Shown here: positions 1 to 9,479 of the stretch, piece by piece
Layout: the number at the start of each line of letters is the position of its first letter
Position numbering within the stretch: the first letter of the stretch is position 1
Source: a virus
Strand: one strand, 5' to 3'
IMG/VR virus record: IMGVR_UViG_3300031951_000780
Span: 1 to 31,805 of that record
DNA: 31,805 bases
Translations under genes and position numbers: made by a program
Notes under the pieces: model-generated
Databases searched by the model: none
Told to the model about the DNA's origin: nothing
Seen by the model: the letters and a program-made list of their open reading frames with translations, nothing else

Positions 1-248
1 CGGCCTCCTCAAGTTGCTTTAAAAGCTCGGTATTTTTGCCCGCCTTTTCCTGTAATGAATTATATTTTAATTCGAGTTGGCGTAACTCGCGATCCTCATC
101 GGTTAACGTAGCTTGGAAACGCATTTCCTGGGCTTCCTTAATTGCGGCGTTTACCTCATCCTCATTTTGTTTTATTTGCTCGCGTCGACGCTGGGCCGCT
201 GCTTTGGCTTCCTGAGCCGCTTTAGCTATCCTATCGGCCTCAGCTTTG
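1..248. repeat. Left copy of the 248-bp terminal redundancy
   Basis: These bases repeat at 31558-31805 with one difference: c at 128 against t at 31685. The repeat lies inside the tape measure gene and keeps its frame, and the difference is synonymous (CAG or CAA, Gln). The simplest reading is that the sequence is circular, or circularly permuted, and was written out with an overlap, giving a unit of 31,557 bp. A true physical terminal repeat cannot be excluded from sequence alone. Confidence 0.9.
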
Positions 249-1393
249 GCGGCGTCCTCGCGCGTTTTAGCAATTTCGGACGCCTCCTCCTCAGCCGCTT
301 TTATATTTATTTCAGTATTTGCGGCAATAGCTTTACTTCTGGCGTCGGCTTGCTCTTTTGTAAGGAGTACGCCCTTTTTTTCAAGCGCGTTAACCTTATT
401 TATAAGGTTTTCATTTTCCGCTATTTCCTTTTTTCGGTAATCGTCGTTAATCGCTTTTATATCGCCGCCCGTTTTTTGAGCATTTGCAACCGCCAGCCTG
501 CGAGCGTTATCGAGTTTCTTTTGGTTTCCTTCAAGATTAGAAATGGCTGAATCGACAGCGTCAGCCGCGGCAACCGCGGTTAAACCTATCGCGTCGGTAA
601 ATGCAGTTATCGCATCTTTTACCGCGCTAATTACTGAGCCGATAACCTCGAAAGCAGTTCCAACGCCAGGAATAATGTTAGCGAGCTTATCGAAATTTGT
701 AATTATGAGCGCGATAACCGAACCGATTAAAAAAATGGGGTTAGTTAAAAGCGCTTTTCCAAGGTTTAAAACCGATTTAGTAAAAGCCCCCGAACCTTCC
801 GTAGCTCCCGAGAAATTAAGCCCCTTAATGTTTTTAGCAAGGCCGTTAATACTATCGGCCGCACCGCCAAAGTCGAGCGATCCAAGACGGCTTTGTAGGT
901 TTCTTAAATTATTTCCCGCGCTCTCAAAAGCTGGGCCCGCGTTGGCGCCAATTTCCTCGTTAAAATCCTTTTGCGCGTCCTTTAATTGCTCAAGGCGTCG
1001 TTTTAAATTCTGATACTCCTCAGAGGTTTTAGGTAGGTTTGTAGTTTGAAGTTCATTGGTAAGGTCTTTTATTTGCTGGCGAAAGTTCTTAACGGGTTCC
1101 GTTGGGACGTTAGCGCCCAAATCATTCAACCGAGCTTTTAAGTCCTCGACGCTTTGGCTAACGACCTTTGAAGAGCCGCCGAGTTCTTTATATTGTAAAG
1201 CCAGCTCGGCCCATTCGCGAGAACTCGGGTCAACCGAGGCGAGTTGCTTTTTTAAATCGCCGACTTGTTGAGCCCAACTTTTCGCCGAGGCGCCAGCGTT
1301 ATTTATGGCGCCCGTTAAATTATCAATGCTTTTAGTAGCGCCCGAATCATCGACCGTTAAAACTACTTGAGCTTTTAAATTTTCCTCAGCCAT
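1..1393 (-). CDS. Tail tape measure protein, N-terminal part (continues across the circular junction)
   Basis: Start ATG is at 1393-1391, and the frame stays open to base 1, where it continues in frame at 31557 and ends at 30653. Joined across the junction the protein is 765 residues. The sequence shows a helical, coiled-coil N-terminus, a hydrophobic block (around residues 190-260, rich in Ala, Ile, Val and Gly) and then long charged Ala/Glu/Lys/Arg coiled coil. This is the usual build of a tape measure protein, which sets tail length and is ejected with the DNA. The start overlaps the end of the small membrane gene by 8 bases, so translation may be coupled. At roughly 1.5 angstrom per helical residue the tail would be about 115 nm; that figure is an inference. 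Confidence 0.85.
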   Translation of the reverse strand, partial: MAEENLKAQVVLTVDDSGATKSIDNLTGAINNAGASAKSWAQQVGDLKKQLASVDPSSREWAELALQYKELGGSSKVVSQSVEDLKARLNDLGANVPTEPVKNFRQQIKDLTNELQTTNLPKTSEEYQNLKRRLEQLKDAQKDFNEEIGANAGPAFESAGNNLRNLQSRLGSLDFGGAADSINGLAKNIKGLNFSGATEGSGAFTKSVLNLGKALLTNPIFLIGSVIALIITNFDKLANIIPGVGTAFEVIGSVISAVKDAITAFTDAIGLTAVAAADAVDSAISNLEGNQKKLDNARRLAVANAQKTGGDIKAINDDYRKKEIAENENLINKVNALEKKGVLLTKEQADARSKAIAANTEINIKAAEEEASEIAKTREDAAKAEADRIAKAAQEAKAAAQRRREQIKQNEDEVNAAIKEAQEMRFQATLTDEDRELRQLELKYNSLQEKAGKNTELLKQLEEA

Positions 1394-1568
1394 TAAACCA
1401 ATTTATTAAAATGTAAATTATGAAGCCCCACCATATACCAAAGGAACCCCACTTAAATAAACGGAAAAACCAAAGCCTTTTACCTTTGAGCTCAAGTGTT
1501 GGAGTTTTACTACGAACTCCTAATTTTAAGAGTTGTAAAACGGGGGAAATAGGGTTAACTTTTATCAT
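1386..1568 (-). CDS. Small membrane protein upstream of the tape measure gene
   Basis: A 60-residue protein with a basic N-terminal half and one hydrophobic segment near the C-terminus (residues about 44-58, rich in Trp, Ile and Phe). It starts 6 bases after the stop of the tail-tip gene and its TGA lies inside the first codons of the tape measure gene, so it sits tightly in the tail operon. I do not recognise the family. Its position suggests a role in tail assembly or in crossing the membrane during DNA entry, but nothing in the sequence proves it. Confidence 0.6.
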   Translation of the reverse strand: MIKVNPISPVLQLLKLGVRSKTPTLELKGKRLWFFRLFKWGSFGIWWGFIIYILINWFNG

Positions 1569-1574
1569 TTGTTT

Positions 1575-4500
1575 TTATCTTACAGCGGTATATTGAACGG
1601 CTAACGTAGTTTTTAATGTTCTCGGAAAACCAGCGCCACTAACAGTAATGTCAAAACGGTGTTGAGTTGGATCAGCGGACGTGTCAATAGTTAACCCGAA
1701 GGTAATTCCTCCTCCAAATAGATTATCCTCGCTAATCAAAATCGGAATGGATCCAACAGAAACGCCAGTCGTTTTCCATAAATTGCAATGATAAAGCGCA
1801 GTATAATTTTCACCTGTTAACTCTTCAAAAATGGTAATACTAACAAGTGCCATCCAATAACTTTCATTAGGTATTATAAGAAAGTTGCCCGCTATGTTTT
1901 CAATCGGTGGAGTAATAATTTGGCCCGAAAATGCAATCGCATCTTTATTTCCGTGCATTATTATTCCGTATTGCGTACTCCCATCGGCTTGTGCTTTGTC
2001 ATTATTTTTCCAACCGCCGCCCAAATGAAACCCGCTCGAGCTCGTTAATACATTTTTTCCAATCATAGTATTACCACTAACGGCCGTATCTAATTTAAGC
2101 GTGTCGCCAATGGCTAATAAGTTAGAATTGCCGTCTACAATATCTACTTTATTACCCGAAACAATTACATTTAAATTAGAATCGCTAACGGTGTTATTAG
2201 TGCCCACAACGGACCGCGTCGCGCTTTTAGTTTCACGCGTTAAGGCAGTATTGAAAGTATTGGCTATTGTAATATTTCCAAGAAGTTCGTCAGGCGAAAC
2301 TAATCCGTAACAAACCTCGTTCAAAGGGTCCCATTCATAACCATAACGAACACAACAGGAGGCCGTCGGGCTGGCGGGGTCGCCGTTCACATCTTTAAAA
2401 ATAATTATCCCATTTGCATCCATTGAACTTGGTAAAACATCACAGTCGAGCAAAGGAGTAACAATCTTTAATAACTTTACTTTAGTCGATTCTTGAGAGC
2501 CATATTTATACTCTGAAACATCAATAATCCTCCAATAAGAATCTTTAATAAATATTAATGCACTAAAATCTATTGGGGTTATGTCGCTTATTTCGAGCTG
2601 AAAATAAGCCTCCATAATACGAGCGTCAGGCGAATAAATTTCGTTTAAATAATCACGCCAATAGAGATTAAATAAAGTAAAATAAGGGTTGGTGGTTATA
2701 TTGTGTAGCGGAACCTCAGGGCTCCAATTTAAATCAAAATCGGCGATCGTTGGATTTTCAACCGAGTAATGAGACAATGTCGGCGCGTTAAATGCAACAT
2801 AATTTCCTGCGTTAAACATTTTCGGAATATTGATAGTATGCGAGTAATAAAGGCAACGCGGTCCAGGTATTACAAACGATCCATTTACGTCTATAAATTT
2901 AGGAACGTGAGTAGGACCTAAATTCAGCGCTGGCGTCGATTGAGTTATTAATTTAATTTCCTGTTTACCCGTAATAAATTCACTCGCGTTAATACTTGGA
3001 TTAACCGTGTAACCGTCGATTTTAAAATCACCATAAATACGGCCCGCTTGCTGAAATGCTTTAGAAGCGGCATCTGCACCAGCCGAATATGAATAATATA
3101 ACTCGGCCTTTTGTTGCTCAATAGTTGAATAAGTTACTACATCTTTATTTAAATCGAGCTTTTGAGTCCAATCATAAGTTGGACCGCTACCTATATAATC
3201 GGGTAATGTCTTAAATATTAATCGCTTCTCAATAGTGGGGTGTTCAATTACGGCGAGGTTGTGCATTTTAACCACATCCGTAATAAAATCTATTTGGCGC
3301 ATATCGGGAGCGTTGGCCGCAAAGTCGATTTGGAAGCCCTCGAAAGCCGTTGTTATTTGGTTTAATTTCCAACCTGATCCGCCGAAAATAGAAGAGCCCG
3401 ACTCAATTCGAACATTATTCGCAATTACACCCGTTACCTGAACATAACTATAACGAAGTTTAATAACGTCATTTGTTTGCGCTATTATTCCCGTTGCGTT
3501 TCCTGAAATATAAAAAACTAAATCCGCTCCCGAATTAGGGTTAATTGGGAATGAGGTGACCAAAAGGGAAACGCCACTTGTAATATTATCTACATAAATT
3601 TGTAGCGTTCCTATCGCAGTAGAATTTACAGCGGGATTACCAATAACAGTTAAGGTAGTCCAAAAGGAAAATGAATATTCACCCGAAAGCGGAATCGAAT
3701 AAGACGAATTCGCGCCAGCTGAATAACGCCCAGCTGGATCCGAGGTTTCAATAGTTGGCCTAAATAAGCTCGCACTATTCCCTGTTAAAGTTATATCTGT
3801 ATTTAAGTAGGCGTTAAAAAAAAATTTAGCATTTAAGTTAACTGTATAACGAATATTTCGAGAATTTAAAAAAGGCATCCAATAAGCGGCTAACGTATCC
3901 ATTAATTCGGGCGCCTCATAAGTCCAACCCACGCCTGTAATGATTTTATCGAATAGAACGTCCCATCTTAAACAGGGCGTAAAATCGCCCGCGTAAATTG
4001 GATCAGTAATAGAACGCCCGCCCGCATTATTCCAATTTTGCCCACGGTCGCAAAAGGCGAAAAGATAATCGAAAGAACCCGAAGCGGCCGCGTTTACATT
4101 GGCAAAGTTGGCAAGTGGGTTATACGTACTTAAATCTAAATCCGCTAACTTTAATTGGTTAACATCGCGGGCAAAGTCTGAAGTATTGCCATAAAATGTA
4201 ACCTCAAAATCCGTTATTAAATCTCGCTGAGTAATAACCTTATTTAATTTTAGATAACCGTTAATTATTGGAATGGAATCGACGCTAATTCTAGCGGGTA
4301 AACGGTAATAAAAAAAGTTATCTATTTTCGAAAAGTTAGGGTTGCCAATCGCTTCGAAAATAGCCTTATTATTTATTGTGTTTGGTAATCTAAATTGGCG
4401 CGTGAAAGGGCTTTGAATAGAAAAGGAGCCCAAATCAGAAAACGCCCAATTTTGGGAAATCGTTTCGTTTTCGTAAAGATCTAAATATAAATCTTCGAAA

Positions 4501-4814
4501 AGTGTAACAGCCTCATGTATTTCGAAAGCGGCCGAACCTTGGTTAGGAAAACTATAAAAATCCCAAGGCTCTTCCGTAAATAATTCGGTCCACGTAGCGC
4601 CATCGTAAATGGCGTTTGTTATTTTATGGAAACCCCAATCGGTAGGTGTATAATTTTCGAAAATATGCACGTATTTACCAATATAGCCCGTCCAATCGCC
4701 AGCAACAAACGCGGCTTGAGGTGTAACTAAAGAGGTAACATAACCGCTCCCGTTATCAATAATTGCCCCAGGCCCTTGTATTGCTTTTTTAACTACTAAT
4801 TGCGTTTCATTCAT
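1575..4814 (-). CDS. Large tail-tip protein with a C-terminal adhesin-like region
   Basis: A 1,079-residue protein. The N-terminal part (about 105-160) has the pattern LDLYENE...ISQNWAFSD followed by a Phe/Arg/Leu-rich stretch, which I recognise from large tail proteins of Bacteroidota phages. The middle is beta-rich. From about residue 820 a Cys-Cys pair and a further Cys lead into Asn/Ser/Val/Gly-rich short repeats (about 870-920) like a beta-helix, then a globular end; this looks like an exposed binding region. It follows the 4819-6102 gene by 4 bases. Role: probably part of the tail tip or baseplate and possibly receptor binding. The tail assignment is fairly secure; the exact role is inferred. 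Confidence 0.72.
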   Translation of the reverse strand: MNETQLVVKKAIQGPGAIIDNGSGYVTSLVTPQAAFVAGDWTGYIGKYVHIFENYTPTDWGFHKITNAIYDGATWTELFTEEPWDFYSFPNQGSAAFEIHEAVTLFEDLYLDLYENETISQNWAFSDLGSFSIQSPFTRQFRLPNTINNKAIFEAIGNPNFSKIDNFFYYRLPARISVDSIPIINGYLKLNKVITQRDLITDFEVTFYGNTSDFARDVNQLKLADLDLSTYNPLANFANVNAAASGSFDYLFAFCDRGQNWNNAGGRSITDPIYAGDFTPCLRWDVLFDKIITGVGWTYEAPELMDTLAAYWMPFLNSRNIRYTVNLNAKFFFNAYLNTDITLTGNSASLFRPTIETSDPAGRYSAGANSSYSIPLSGEYSFSFWTTLTVIGNPAVNSTAIGTLQIYVDNITSGVSLLVTSFPINPNSGADLVFYISGNATGIIAQTNDVIKLRYSYVQVTGVIANNVRIESGSSIFGGSGWKLNQITTAFEGFQIDFAANAPDMRQIDFITDVVKMHNLAVIEHPTIEKRLIFKTLPDYIGSGPTYDWTQKLDLNKDVVTYSTIEQQKAELYYSYSAGADAASKAFQQAGRIYGDFKIDGYTVNPSINASEFITGKQEIKLITQSTPALNLGPTHVPKFIDVNGSFVIPGPRCLYYSHTINIPKMFNAGNYVAFNAPTLSHYSVENPTIADFDLNWSPEVPLHNITTNPYFTLFNLYWRDYLNEIYSPDARIMEAYFQLEISDITPIDFSALIFIKDSYWRIIDVSEYKYGSQESTKVKLLKIVTPLLDCDVLPSSMDANGIIIFKDVNGDPASPTASCCVRYGYEWDPLNEVCYGLVSPDELLGNITIANTFNTALTRETKSATRSVVGTNNTVSDSNLNVIVSGNKVDIVDGNSNLLAIGDTLKLDTAVSGNTMIGKNVLTSSSGFHLGGGWKNNDKAQADGSTQYGIIMHGNKDAIAFSGQIITPPIENIAGNFLIIPNESYWMALVSITIFEELTGENYTALYHCNLWKTTGVSVGSIPILISEDNLFGGGITFGLTIDTSADPTQHRFDITVSGAGFPRTLKTTLAVQYTAVR

Positions 4815-4818
4815 AGTA

Positions 4819-6102
4819 TTAACTCCAATAATCTTGAGAGTAGGATATTTTTAATGTAAGATTAAATAGACGCCCCGTTCTTTCGCGTCTTGCTACATAG
4901 CTACTCTCTTGAATATTTACGGGTGTTTGGGTTCCGTCCTCATTTACGATTTGGACTTGGTTAGAAATTAAAAGGTTTTTTAAGAATTCAAACTCGCCCT
5001 CTTGTAACCAATCAGAGGTAACCGTTATAATTTTATTTACTACGCTTTGGCGGTCGGTTTGCTGGCGCGAGCTGCTTAGATATTGATTTGGTAAGGGTTG
5101 CCTCCATTGGCGGCGCTCGATATTATAACTATTTTCCGAACGCTTGGTAAAATTAAAATAATCCCAACCGCAACGCGAACTAACCCAAGCCAATCGAATA
5201 ACATCGAAACGGCAATCGATTAACCCGAAACGCTCAGCGTTAATAAAAACGTATTGATAGGAGTTACTTAGTGAATTAGACGCGTTGCGCATTGTTAGCG
5301 TGTAATGAGTCCAATTCGGGTAAGCTGAGGGAATCGGCAAACCGTCCGTATTATTCTCAAGATTTGCGGGGTAAATGGGAATTCCCTCAATTTCTAAACC
5401 CTGCAAATCGAGCACATTTTGAATAGGCAATCCCCCTGTACCGTCGTAAAAATTAATTCGGTATTTACGGGCGAAATTATTAGATAAATCGCTAGTGCCT
5501 GTGACATAAATTAAACCGTAATCCGTTGGCCAAACGGGTATATAAATGGCGTTAGGTTGTAACGGGTTGTAACTATCGGCTAACGGCCAAATATAAGTCG
5601 TTTGTTTACGGTCGCTCCATAAATAGGAGGTTGAATTTTGCATCGCAAATTTTACATTAGCGTTACCCGTTTCGACATTAGGTCTATAACCGTCCGAAAT
5701 CTGATAGTAAGCGTTAAAAACCTTTAAAACATCCGAGGCAGTTACGCCTGTATTTTCACTTAAAATACCATCTATTAACCACCACTCGCTAAATGTTACC
5801 GTGTACTCTTCCCAAGCTGAGCCAATAGGCTCCACATAAGTTCCCGCCGTTACGTTTGAATGAATAGCGTTACTAGATTCGCTATTTCGTAAAAGCACAA
5901 GGGGCGATAAATCAAAATAAAGTTTAGAATCCGCAAAAGTTGGCGAGTAATAATAAAAATATGTTTTACCCGTGGAAGTTTCAACTATACTAACGCCATA
6001 TTTAAAACCAGGTTGCCCCGCGTTATCGCTGCTTACAATAAACAATAACTTTTGGCCGCGCGGTGTAAAATTATACGGTTTCTCTTCAATATTTAACGCC
6101 AT
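4819..6102 (-). CDS. Conserved Bacteroidota-phage tail protein, probably tail tip
   Basis: A 427-residue beta-rich protein. Around residues 295-325 it carries a stretch of the type VIRLAWVSSRCGWDYFNF, followed by an Arg-rich segment and a C-terminal block (about 360-425) built as a separate small domain ending in LKISYSQDYWS. I recall this pattern from a tail protein of Bacteroidota siphoviruses that sits next to the large tail-tip protein, as here. It begins 1 base after the gp10-like gene stops and ends 4 bases before the next start. It could be a distal-tail-like or baseplate hub component; no enzymatic motif is visible. Confidence 0.65.
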   Translation of the reverse strand: MALNIEEKPYNFTPRGQKLLFIVSSDNAGQPGFKYGVSIVETSTGKTYFYYYSPTFADSKLYFDLSPLVLLRNSESSNAIHSNVTAGTYVEPIGSAWEEYTVTFSEWWLIDGILSENTGVTASDVLKVFNAYYQISDGYRPNVETGNANVKFAMQNSTSYLWSDRKQTTYIWPLADSYNPLQPNAIYIPVWPTDYGLIYVTGTSDLSNNFARKYRINFYDGTGGLPIQNVLDLQGLEIEGIPIYPANLENNTDGLPIPSAYPNWTHYTLTMRNASNSLSNSYQYVFINAERFGLIDCRFDVIRLAWVSSRCGWDYFNFTKRSENSYNIERRQWRQPLPNQYLSSSRQQTDRQSVVNKIITVTSDWLQEGEFEFLKNLLISNQVQIVNEDGTQTPVNIQESSYVARRERTGRLFNLTLKISYSQDYWS

Positions 6103-6103
6103 T

Positions 6104-6622
6104 TTACTTAATGTATTTATCGGCCTTTAAACGGGCCTGTTTAAATATTTCTTTCCTATAAAATAAACGGAATTCCTTACCACTTTTGCGAAACTCATCT
6201 TGAAAGGCATCTCGCATATAATTTATACCAACGATACCGCGGCGGCCAATGCTTTCGACCATTTTCGTAACTTGGATATATTCGCTTTTATTAGGATCGA
6301 ATAATTTTTTATATCGCATCCAAGCGCTAATAGGGGCACGTGGTGGCCACGTTGCGGGGTTGGGGTCGGGACGCCTTCCCTTTTCGATTACGTCGGCGTA
6401 ATCCCTAACTGGTGAGTTTGGTTTTACCCCAAACCATTGTAAAATCTGAGAGCCTTTTTTAAAGTAACCCCAGGTTAGTTCCTTTTGTAAGGTGCCCTTA
6501 TAAACCCTATTAACCGAGCGCCCGCGAATTTGGCGTTTACGCCTGAGGTTGGCTTGAGCTCGCGCAATTACTCGGCCTCCAAACTCGTCTAATAATTCTT
6601 TATAATCTGCTAATTTCGCCAT
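6104..6622 (-). CDS. HK97 gp10-like tail completion / neck protein
   Basis: A 172-residue basic protein. The start was set at ATG 6622, not at the longer start at 6706, because GGAGG stands 8 bases upstream and the ATG shares one base with the TAA of the preceding gene (TAATG), a normal coupling in this genome. The segment YADVIEKGRRP followed by a Pro-rich stretch and ISAWMRYKKLF (residues about 80-112) resembles the conserved core of gp10-type proteins, which complete the tail end for joining to the head. Its neighbours, a tail-terminator-like domain and tail proteins, agree with this. Confidence 0.65.
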   Translation of the reverse strand: MAKLADYKELLDEFGGRVIARAQANLRRKRQIRGRSVNRVYKGTLQKELTWGYFKKGSQILQWFGVKPNSPVRDYADVIEKGRRPDPNPATWPPRAPISAWMRYKKLFDPNKSEYIQVTKMVESIGRRGIVGINYMRDAFQDEFRKSGKEFRLFYRKEIFKQARLKADKYIK

Positions 6623-9219
6623 TATAATACCTCCGAATATTCCACGATTGAACCTGCACGAACTGTTAACGTCGCACCTGCAGAAGCGCGAAAGCGAATT
6701 GTCCACGTGCCTGCCGCAGTTGTACGAAATATCCCGTCAGCTGTACTTAATCCGTTAGCACTTACCGCTGCATTTGTTCCTGCATCATACGTTGCTTGAT
6801 TGCTTACCGCGTTAGTCGTTACGTTAAACGTAGTGGTGAATCGCGCGTTGTTAATACTTGTAGTTGGCCCATTCGTTGAGAATGTAATGGCGGCACTCGA
6901 TATGACTGCATAACTCAAAGTCGCGCGCCACTTGTACGTTTTATTTGCACTCACCGCAAAGGATAACCCCGTTACATCTTCGAAGCCCGTGCCGACGTTG
7001 GTAATATTAGAACCCAACACTACCGAAATATCCGTCCCTACCGAAAGGTCCGTTTTTAATTGGGCGAGTGTTAACGCGCTAACGCTATTATCGGCATTTA
7101 TTCTGAGGTAACGAACATCACTAGGGTTAGGTAAAGTAGCCAGGTTGTTTCCAACCGTCGTTAAACCAATCGTATTTTGTTTATTATTAAACGTGATCCA
7201 ATCCGCACTCGATAACGCGCCACGATTTACCGCCGAGGCCGTGGGTAAATTAAACGTGTGGATTGATCCCGCCGAGCTAATCGCGAAATTGGTTCCCGCT
7301 GTACCCGTGGCGAAATTCTGAGTATTGGCAGTAAGCCCATTTAACGAACTGAGGCCAATCGCGTAGGTTGAATGCACCTCGCCAATTTTACTATCCTCGG
7401 TATAAAGCGTTACTGTTTTACCATTAGTATTCTGAATATCGAACTCAATAACGACGCGGTCCGTTGCGGCGGTTACTGTATTAGGTACCGAAATGGCAAA
7501 CGTATAAAGGTCGGGCACATTGCCGTTGGTAATTTGTTCTAACGGTGAGCTGGCGATCGTCGTAAAGGTTGCCCCGTTATATATCTTTAAAACCGCGATT
7601 ATTTCGGCATTATTCGAACCGCCTCCCGTTTCGCTTAAATATACATCGACCGTCCAAACGCCAGCGGGAATAATTAAATGATTTGGAGAATTAACGTCAG
7701 TAATGAACCGCGCAATTACTCCCGTAGTGGCCCGCGTAAAGTTGGCCGCTGGGCCTGTATTGGCCTCGGTACCTAACTCGTAAAATTGATTCCCTCCAAT
7801 GGTACCCTGTGAAATATTCCCGTTAAAATAAAATACTTGGCCCCCACCGCCTCCCGTTGCGGGGAAGTTTGCGAGGGTTCCGTCTCCTCGAATATATTGG
7901 CCCGTATTACCCGCCCCCGTTACGGCTAAAGTTCCCGCTGTGCTCACAGGTGAGCCCGCCACCGTAAAGGCTGAAGGCATCGAAAGCCCAACAGAGGTAA
8001 CGGTCCCCGTTCCAACCGTCGTAAATTCAACCTCGCCCGTGGCGGCGTTACTCAGGGTTAGAACTTGGCCAACCGTTGCCAACGAGTCGTTGACGTTCGG
8101 CGTTTTTAGGCGAGCCGAATTCGGAAATAAGGTTAACGAGGTTTCATTGGCTGAGCTCGAATCGTTGGCCGCTATTACCGCTTTTTGAGTGTCAACTAAA
8201 ACTTGAGTTTGTACGGTCCCCGTAACTTTTTGTGAAGTGACAGAGTTTTTATCAATGCTAAAACTAGCTGTGCCGTTTACATCTAAGTTAAGTTTGCTCG
8301 TTGAGTTTACTGTAAAGTTTGATGTGTCTGATATCGTAAGGCCAAAGGTGTTGCAGTCAATCGTGTTATCCGTAGTCAATACAGGGTCGGTAGTAATGAC
8401 ATCCTGCAACCCCTGAGCAGTTGGAATACTCGGGAACGGTTGAAGCGCTCCCGTTCCGTCGATATAATCGCCCGAGGTACCCGCGCCGCTCAGCGTTAAG
8501 GTTCCCGAGTTTGTAACAGGTGACCCCGAAACGGTAAAAGCCGCTGGCGCGTTTAATCCTACACTCGTTACCGTACCGCCGCCACCGCCGCCACCTGAGG
8601 CGCTAATCGTAATGGTCCCCGAGCCATTATCCGTAATTGTTACGTTAGTTCCCGCTTGCAAGTTAAGTAAAGACTGCGAGCCATTATCGACGCCGTTAGT
8701 TTGAAGTAATAACCCTATCGGCGTTCCTGAGCCGCCAGAGCCCGCGCCCCCGACCGTCCAATCGGCGGGAATATCGCACGCGCTCCAATCCCAAGGAACC
8801 GAAATGGTAAGTGTTAGATTAACTCCCGTTAGCGTATGGGTAAATTCCTTAATGAATGGCTCAATAGTGGCCGAACCCTCGAGCTCAACCGTCGGCCCGA
8901 ATAAAACTAAACCGTTTTGAATTTCCGCTAATAAATCTTCGGCTAACTTAATGCAATCACTCAGGCTCTCGCGCTGATATTCGGCATCGGTTTCCTTATC
9001 GCGTGGTAAATCTGCAAACGTTACAATAAAGGTATAAAGACGCATACCCTGGCGCGGCTCAACCTCGACAGGGAAAACGTGCATCCACGGGAACGTTTGT
9101 TCTTTCTCGAGATCCGTTTGGGATAATTCCCCATGAGTAAACGCCTCAATTAAATAGTGTCCCGACGCGAAGGCCCTAAAACGCTCAATTAATACGTTGT
9201 AACTTATTTGCGTTATCAT
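6622..9219 (-). CDS. Fusion of a tail-terminator-like domain with a fibre-like region
   Basis: An 865-residue protein. Residues 1-155 form a globular domain ending in VPWDWSACDIPADW, a build I know from small tail completion/terminator proteins of Bacteroidota phages. A Gly-rich linker (157-165) leads to a fibre-like region: Gly runs at 209-215 and 456-460 and two copies of a 50-residue repeat (215-264 and 404-453). The end (about 735-865) is beta-rich and closes with TVRAGSIVEYSEVL, typical of fibre C-termini. The ATG overlaps the TGA of the frameshifted chaperone frame (ATGA). Such fibres commonly display host-binding domains. How a terminator-like domain and a fibre work in one chain is not evident. 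Confidence 0.68.
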   Translation of the reverse strand: MITQISYNVLIERFRAFASGHYLIEAFTHGELSQTDLEKEQTFPWMHVFPVEVEPRQGMRLYTFIVTFADLPRDKETDAEYQRESLSDCIKLAEDLLAEIQNGLVLFGPTVELEGSATIEPFIKEFTHTLTGVNLTLTISVPWDWSACDIPADWTVGGAGSGGSGTPIGLLLQTNGVDNGSQSLLNLQAGTNVTITDNGSGTITISASGGGGGGGTVTSVGLNAPAAFTVSGSPVTNSGTLTLSGAGTSGDYIDGTGALQPFPSIPTAQGLQDVITTDPVLTTDNTIDCNTFGLTISDTSNFTVNSTSKLNLDVNGTASFSIDKNSVTSQKVTGTVQTQVLVDTQKAVIAANDSSSANETSLTLFPNSARLKTPNVNDSLATVGQVLTLSNAATGEVEFTTVGTGTVTSVGLSMPSAFTVAGSPVSTAGTLAVTGAGNTGQYIRGDGTLANFPATGGGGGQVFYFNGNISQGTIGGNQFYELGTEANTGPAANFTRATTGVIARFITDVNSPNHLIIPAGVWTVDVYLSETGGGSNNAEIIAVLKIYNGATFTTIASSPLEQITNGNVPDLYTFAISVPNTVTAATDRVVIEFDIQNTNGKTVTLYTEDSKIGEVHSTYAIGLSSLNGLTANTQNFATGTAGTNFAISSAGSIHTFNLPTASAVNRGALSSADWITFNNKQNTIGLTTVGNNLATLPNPSDVRYLRINADNSVSALTLAQLKTDLSVGTDISVVLGSNITNVGTGFEDVTGLSFAVSANKTYKWRATLSYAVISSAAITFSTNGPTTSINNARFTTTFNVTTNAVSNQATYDAGTNAAVSANGLSTADGIFRTTAAGTWTIRFRASAGATLTVRAGSIVEYSEVL
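7861..8010 (-). repeat. Fibre repeat, copy 2
   Basis: Residues 404-453 of the fibre fusion, of the form GTVTSVGLsxPxAFTV, GSPV, GTL, GAG, YIxGxGxLxxFP. It is the partner of the copy at 8428-8577. The two are alike at protein level but diverged in DNA, so the copies are old. Confidence 0.7.
8428..8577 (-). repeat. Fibre repeat, copy 1
   Basis: Residues 215-264 of the fibre fusion; same motif order as the copy at 7861-8010. A run of Gly codons precedes it. Confidence 0.7.
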
Positions 9220-9479
9220 TTGCGAAAGTTTGTTTTCATTATTCTCGTTTGTTCAGCGCTATAATCCCTCATATAACTTAAGTGGGTGAAAATCGCGGTT
9301 GCTGGCGTATCTAAAACAGCCTCATGTTTAGTTATATCATTTCCCGAAATGCTCTCGAGAATATGATACCAACCCCAACGGCTCAATCCTGAGGGCGTAT
9401 AACTGTGCTCAGCTCCGTCATCGTCAGACGGTCCAAATATTCCAACGAATTGTTCACTAATTCGGCGCCGATACTTGAA
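9216..9479 (-). CDS. Tail chaperone downstream frame (gpT-like), reached by -1 frameshift
   Basis: This frame has no start codon of its own near its beginning and is open for 87 codons from the T9 run to TGA 9218-9216. The encoded segment contains SRWGWYHILESISGND and a helical end (IFTHLSYMRDYSAEQ), a shape I recognise from downstream domains of tail assembly chaperones in Bacteroidota phages. It lies in the -1 frame relative to the upstream chaperone gene and its TGA overlaps the next ATG (ATGA). A slip at 9485-9479 would make a fusion of 165 + 87 = 252 residues beside the unshifted 196-residue form. The frame and slip site are visible; that slippage occurs is inferred. Confidence 0.7.
   Translation of the reverse strand, partial: FKYRRRISEQFVGIFGPSDDDGAEHSYTPSGLSRWGWYHILESISGNDITKHEAVLDTPATAIFTHLSYMRDYSAEQTRIMKTNFRK

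Noticed and set aside
113-1271. Several open + strand frames across the first 1.3 kb
   Set aside because: They are antisense to the tape measure gene, whose coiled-coil codons leave the opposite strand open. Their proteins are rich in Ser, Phe and Ala without folds, and no start has a ribosome site or operon context.
6623-6706. A longer start for the gp10-like gene at 6706
   Set aside because: The added 28 residues lie inside the fibre gene in another frame, while ATG 6622 has GGAGG and TAATG coupling.
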